Source: Bacteroidales bacterium (GTDB lineage: Bacteria > Bacteroidota > Bacteroidia > Bacteroidales > JAAUTT01). Taken from it: DNA of 17,401 nt. The position numbers and the translations under genes are program-made. Shown here piece after piece: positions 15,467 through 17,401 of this stretch (within the stretch, counting starts at the first letter, position 1; the number at the start of each line of letters is the position of its first letter). The notes under the pieces were generated by a model. It was not told the DNA's origin. It saw only the letters and a program-made list of their open reading frames with translations, and did no database searches. The stretch is from assembly GCA_025350365.1 (NCBI GenBank), contig JANXXY010000405.1, positions 1 through 17,401 on the forward strand, read 5' to 3'.

Positions 15467-16462
15467 TCACAAAGATCCTCTCATCATCAATTTTGTAGGA
15501 ATCATTTCATACATTTTTTGTTTGGTACTGACGAACTCTGCCGCTTTGGCTCCCATGGCAGCAAAATCTGTCGAAATCACCGTGATACCATTTTCAATAA
15601 TTTCGTACATGGGAGTATCATTGTAGGCAATAATGCCAATATCTGCCCCAATTTTCAGCCGTTTTTCCCTGCAACACTTTACTATTTCAACCAAATCGTT
15701 TTGCCTGATGATGAAATAAATATCCCCTTCCATTACATTCCAGCAGTGAATAGATTTAATTACTTCTGATTCAATGTTTTGATCTTTGCAAAATTTCTTA
15801 AAGTATTTGGTTGTTATTTTGGGATGTTCCGATTCATCCTGCATATAGAGGTAAAATTTCTTATATTTTTTAATCTGCTCAATTCCGGAGAGGAGACACT
15901 GGTACACTGATTTCCCAAAATCCTGATATACATACGAATAATTTTCTTTATCAAAATCACCCAAGTCGAGAAGCAGGAGTTTGTTGGGGTCAATCTTTCG
16001 CAACGATGCATGTATGTTTTCGTTGCTGAAATTCATTATCACATAATTATTATATCTGCCCAAACTGTCTAATATGACGGTTTCAAATAAATGTTCATTA
16101 TAAAAATGAAAAACGATATCGACCTTATAGTTTTTAGGCAGATCTTTTATAAACGAATTATATAACACATCTTTGAAAGGACTGTACACATCAAGAAGAA
16201 GCAGTATTTTATTCATATTACCAATTACATGATAACCTTTAGCTGGTGTAGAATCAACAATTCCCCGTTGTTTTAATTCCTGATAGGCTTTAAAAACAGT
16301 ATCCCTCGATAAATTATATTGATTGCTTATTTTATTTACTGATGGTAATGCATCTCCGGGTTGAAAGTCACCCTGACTTATGGCGTTCGCCAAAACATCT
16401 ACCAGATGTTGAACTTTGGTAGAGCTATTGGTTGGATTTATCTGAAGTTCCAAAGACTTCAT
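15467..16462 (-). CDS. fucR: GntR-family transcriptional regulator with sugar-sensing domain (FucR-like)
   Basis: A 331-residue regulator. Residues 15-82 are a GntR winged helix (GDFQPGDALPSVNKISNQ, then LSRDTVFKAYQELKQRGIV and GYHV). From about 85 (MNKILLLLDVYSPFKDVLY) to the end is a LacI-like periplasmic-binding-protein fold, including DIGIIAYNDTPMYEII and ISTDFAAMGAKAAEFV, of the kind that binds sugars in Bacteroidota GntR regulators. It is the first gene of the fucose operon, in the same position and of the same family as FucR of Bacteroides thetaiotaomicron, which represses its operon until fucose is present. By context it should repress this operon and itself. A tandem CTGTN repeat at its promoter is a candidate operator. 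The ligand is inferred from context only. Confidence 0.87.
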   Translation of the reverse strand: MKSLELQINPTNSSTKVQHLVDVLANAISQGDFQPGDALPSVNKISNQYNLSRDTVFKAYQELKQRGIVDSTPAKGYHVIGNMNKILLLLDVYSPFKDVLYNSFIKDLPKNYKVDIVFHFYNEHLFETVILDSLGRYNNYVIMNFSNENIHASLRKIDPNKLLLLDLGDFDKENYSYVYQDFGKSVYQCLLSGIEQIKKYKKFYLYMQDESEHPKITTKYFKKFCKDQNIESEVIKSIHCWNVMEGDIYFIIRQNDLVEIVKCCREKRLKIGADIGIIAYNDTPMYEIIENGITVISTDFAAMGAKAAEFVSTKQKMYEMIPTKLMMRGSL

Positions 16463-16495
16463 TTAGTTATATTATTAATTTATAAGTAAATATAT

Positions 16496-16518
16496 CTGTC
16501 CTGTCCTGTTCTGTGCTG
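16496..16518. promoter_or_regulatory. Tandem CTGTN pentamer, candidate operator of the fucose operon
   Basis: On the plus strand CTGTC, CTGTC, CTGTT, CTGTG and CTG follow each other without gaps. The block begins four bases downstream (minus-strand sense) of the -7 element, so it covers the expected start of transcription of fucR. It contrasts with the AT-rich surroundings. The position fits repressor binding; no experiment or comparison supports it yet. Confidence 0.45.
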
Positions 16519-16521
16519 ATA

Positions 16522-16550
16522 CAAATATATTAAATTTTTGAAATCGGCAA
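16522..16550 (-). promoter_or_regulatory. Promoter of the fucose operon
   Basis: On the minus strand TATATTTG (16529-16522) fits TAnnTTTG exactly and TTG at 16550-16548 lies 18 bases upstream as a -33 element. The leader to the ATG at 16462 would be about 55 bases. It probably serves all four genes, because no other good promoter appears within the operon. Confidence 0.6.
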
Positions 16551-16591
16551 TAAGTTTTAGATAAGGAATTAAAAATAAATGTAAAGTGTTG

Positions 16592-16599
16592 TATTTTTG
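16592..16599 (+). promoter_or_regulatory. Promoter -7 element of the mnmD-like gene
   Basis: TATTTTTG matches TAnnTTTG and lies 35 bases before the ATG at 16635. The -33 region is plain AT-rich sequence. The 172-bp gap thus carries divergent promoters for the fucose operon and this gene. Confidence 0.5.
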
Positions 16600-16634
16600 C
16601 GCGATTAATATTTTTTGAAAATAATAAATGCGTT

Positions 16635-17291
16635 ATGGAACTCCGTTTAACTGCCGATGGATCAAATACTGTGGTTTCTGATATTTTTTCAGAAACATAT
16701 CATTCAGTGAATGGAGCCGTTACTGAGTCAATGCATGTGTTTATCGACGCCGGATTAAAAGTTTGCACTAAAAAGCGCATCCGCATTTTCGAGGTAGGTT
16801 TTGGAACCGGACTTAATGCCTTATTAACAAGCATTGAGGCTGAAAAGCATAACCTACATATTGAATATCATTCTGTTGAACTTTATCCAATACCTTTAGA
16901 AATCGTTGAGAATCTGCGTTACCACGATTTTCTTTCATCGGATATTCAAATGTTTAAAACTATGCATGAAGCGCCGTGGGATGCGCTTGCACAAATTTCA
17001 CCCAACTTTCAATTAAAAAAAATAGCTGCTAACTTGCTGGATATTAATTTCACAGATTTTTTTGATGTAGTTTTTTTTGATGCATTTTCACCTGGTATTC
17101 AGCCGGAATTATGGACCGGGGACATTTTTGCAAAGTTTTACAATCATATGTTTCCAGGTGGAATAATAACTACTTACTGTGCAAAGGGCGAAGTTAGAAG
17201 GAATATGAAAACTTCAGGGTTTGAAGTGGAACGCTTGCCGGGCCCTCCCGGGAAAAGGGAGATGTTACGTGCAAAAAAAAAGCGTAGTTAA
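16635..17291 (+). CDS. mnmD: Stand-alone MnmD-like tRNA methyltransferase (DUF752/MnmC N-domain)
   Basis: A 218-residue S-adenosylmethionine-dependent methyltransferase corresponding to the N-terminal half of bifunctional MnmC. That domain methylates 5-aminomethyl-2-thiouridine at the wobble position (U34) of certain tRNAs, the last step of mnm5s2U formation. Motif I is IFEVGFGTGLNALLT (51-65), the acidic SAM-ribose contact is probably E82 in HSVELYPI, the catalytic DAFSP is at 149-153, and TYCAKGEVRR (180-189) fits the TYSAKGxVRR stretch of the family. The C-terminal FAD oxidase domain of MnmC is absent, as in other stand-alone MnmD proteins, so the substrate would come directly from the MnmEG ammonium pathway. 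ATG 16635 is chosen; ATG 16628 is in another frame. The basic end AKKKRS is encoded by the A-run that forms the opposite gene's terminator. Confidence 0.88.
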   Translation: MELRLTADGSNTVVSDIFSETYHSVNGAVTESMHVFIDAGLKVCTKKRIRIFEVGFGTGLNALLTSIEAEKHNLHIEYHSVELYPIPLEIVENLRYHDFLSSDIQMFKTMHEAPWDALAQISPNFQLKKIAANLLDINFTDFFDVVFFDAFSPGIQPELWTGDIFAKFYNHMFPGGIITTYCAKGEVRRNMKTSGFEVERLPGPPGKREMLRAKKKRS

Positions 17292-17317
17292 AAAGCGGAA
17301 GATAAGAGTAACTACGC
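17273..17317 (-). terminator. Intrinsic terminator of the minus-strand gene, inside mnmD
   Basis: Read on the minus strand, GCGTAGTTA (17317-17309) pairs perfectly with TAACTACGC (17290-17282) around an 18-base loop, and nine T (17281-17273) follow at once. This is a good factor-independent terminator for the gene ending at 17332. On the plus strand no T-run follows, so it is directional. It overlaps the mnmD stop codon and last codons. Confidence 0.65.
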
Positions 17318-17331
17318 CTAAGCGATAGATA

Positions 17332-17401
17332 TTACACTCCAGATAGTCTAGCCAACCGTTCATCTATAGGATTATTTTTTTGTATTTTTATAACATTTCT
17401 A
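17332..17401 (-). CDS. C-terminal end of an unidentified gene (partial)
   Basis: The last 22 codons of an open minus-strand frame that runs off the window: residues include VIKIQKNNPIDERLARLSGV and then TAA at 17334-17332. The other two minus frames do not look coding, and a strong terminator follows 15 bases after the stop. These two facts support a real gene, but 22 residues are too few to name it. Confidence 0.45.
   Translation of the reverse strand, partial: RNVIKIQKNNPIDERLARLSGV

Overview
The window looks like a chromosomal segment of a Bacteroidota bacterium, probably a member of the Bacteroidales or a near relative. The signs are a low-GC, AT-rich sequence, several promoters of the Bacteroidota type (TAnnTTTG at -7), a protein with a C-terminal type IX secretion (Por) sorting domain, and a fucose catabolic operon resembling those of gut and marine Bacteroidales. 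I see no rRNA, tRNA, transposase or true CRISPR array.

Layout. (1) 18-653: a VapBC-type toxin-antitoxin locus on the minus strand. The antitoxin is intact, but the PIN toxin is broken by a nonsense codon and two single-base deletions in homopolymers. (2) 663-4218: a large exported TPR-CHAT protein (minus strand), diverging from a 44-residue proline-rich peptide gene (4004-4138, plus strand) followed by a hairpin terminator. (3) 4338-6872: a SWIM zinc finger/SNF2 helicase. (4) 6873-7501: a gene-free stretch packed with degenerate palindromic repeats, including four tandem or near-tandem copies of a unit built on GTCCCATCGGGAC. (5) 7502-10711: a 1069-residue Asp-box (BNR/sortilin-type) beta-propeller protein with a T9SS sorting domain. 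(6) 10712-10952: a convergent intergenic region with a perfect 12-bp inverted repeat and a duplicated copy of the fucP 3' end. (7) 10953-16462, minus strand: a four-gene fucose operon, in transcription order GntR-type regulator, L-fucose isomerase, exported GH29 alpha-L-fucosidase, L-fucose:H+ symporter. (8) 16635-17291, plus strand: a stand-alone MnmD-like tRNA methyltransferase, diverging from the fucose operon and converging on a partial minus-strand gene whose probable terminator lies inside the mnmD 3' end.

How the genes work together. In the fucose operon, the exported fucosidase would release L-fucose in the periplasm or at the surface, the symporter would import it and the isomerase would make L-fuculose. 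The regulator, the first gene of the operon, could control everything from one promoter that carries a tandem CTGTN operator-like repeat at the expected start of transcription. The kinase (FucK) and aldolase (FucA) needed to finish the pathway are not in the window.

The best candidate for an undescribed system is the divergent pair of a CHAT protease-like protein, with both catalytic residues, a signal peptide and a C-terminal membrane anchor, and the tiny proline-rich peptide. The link between them is inferred from position only.
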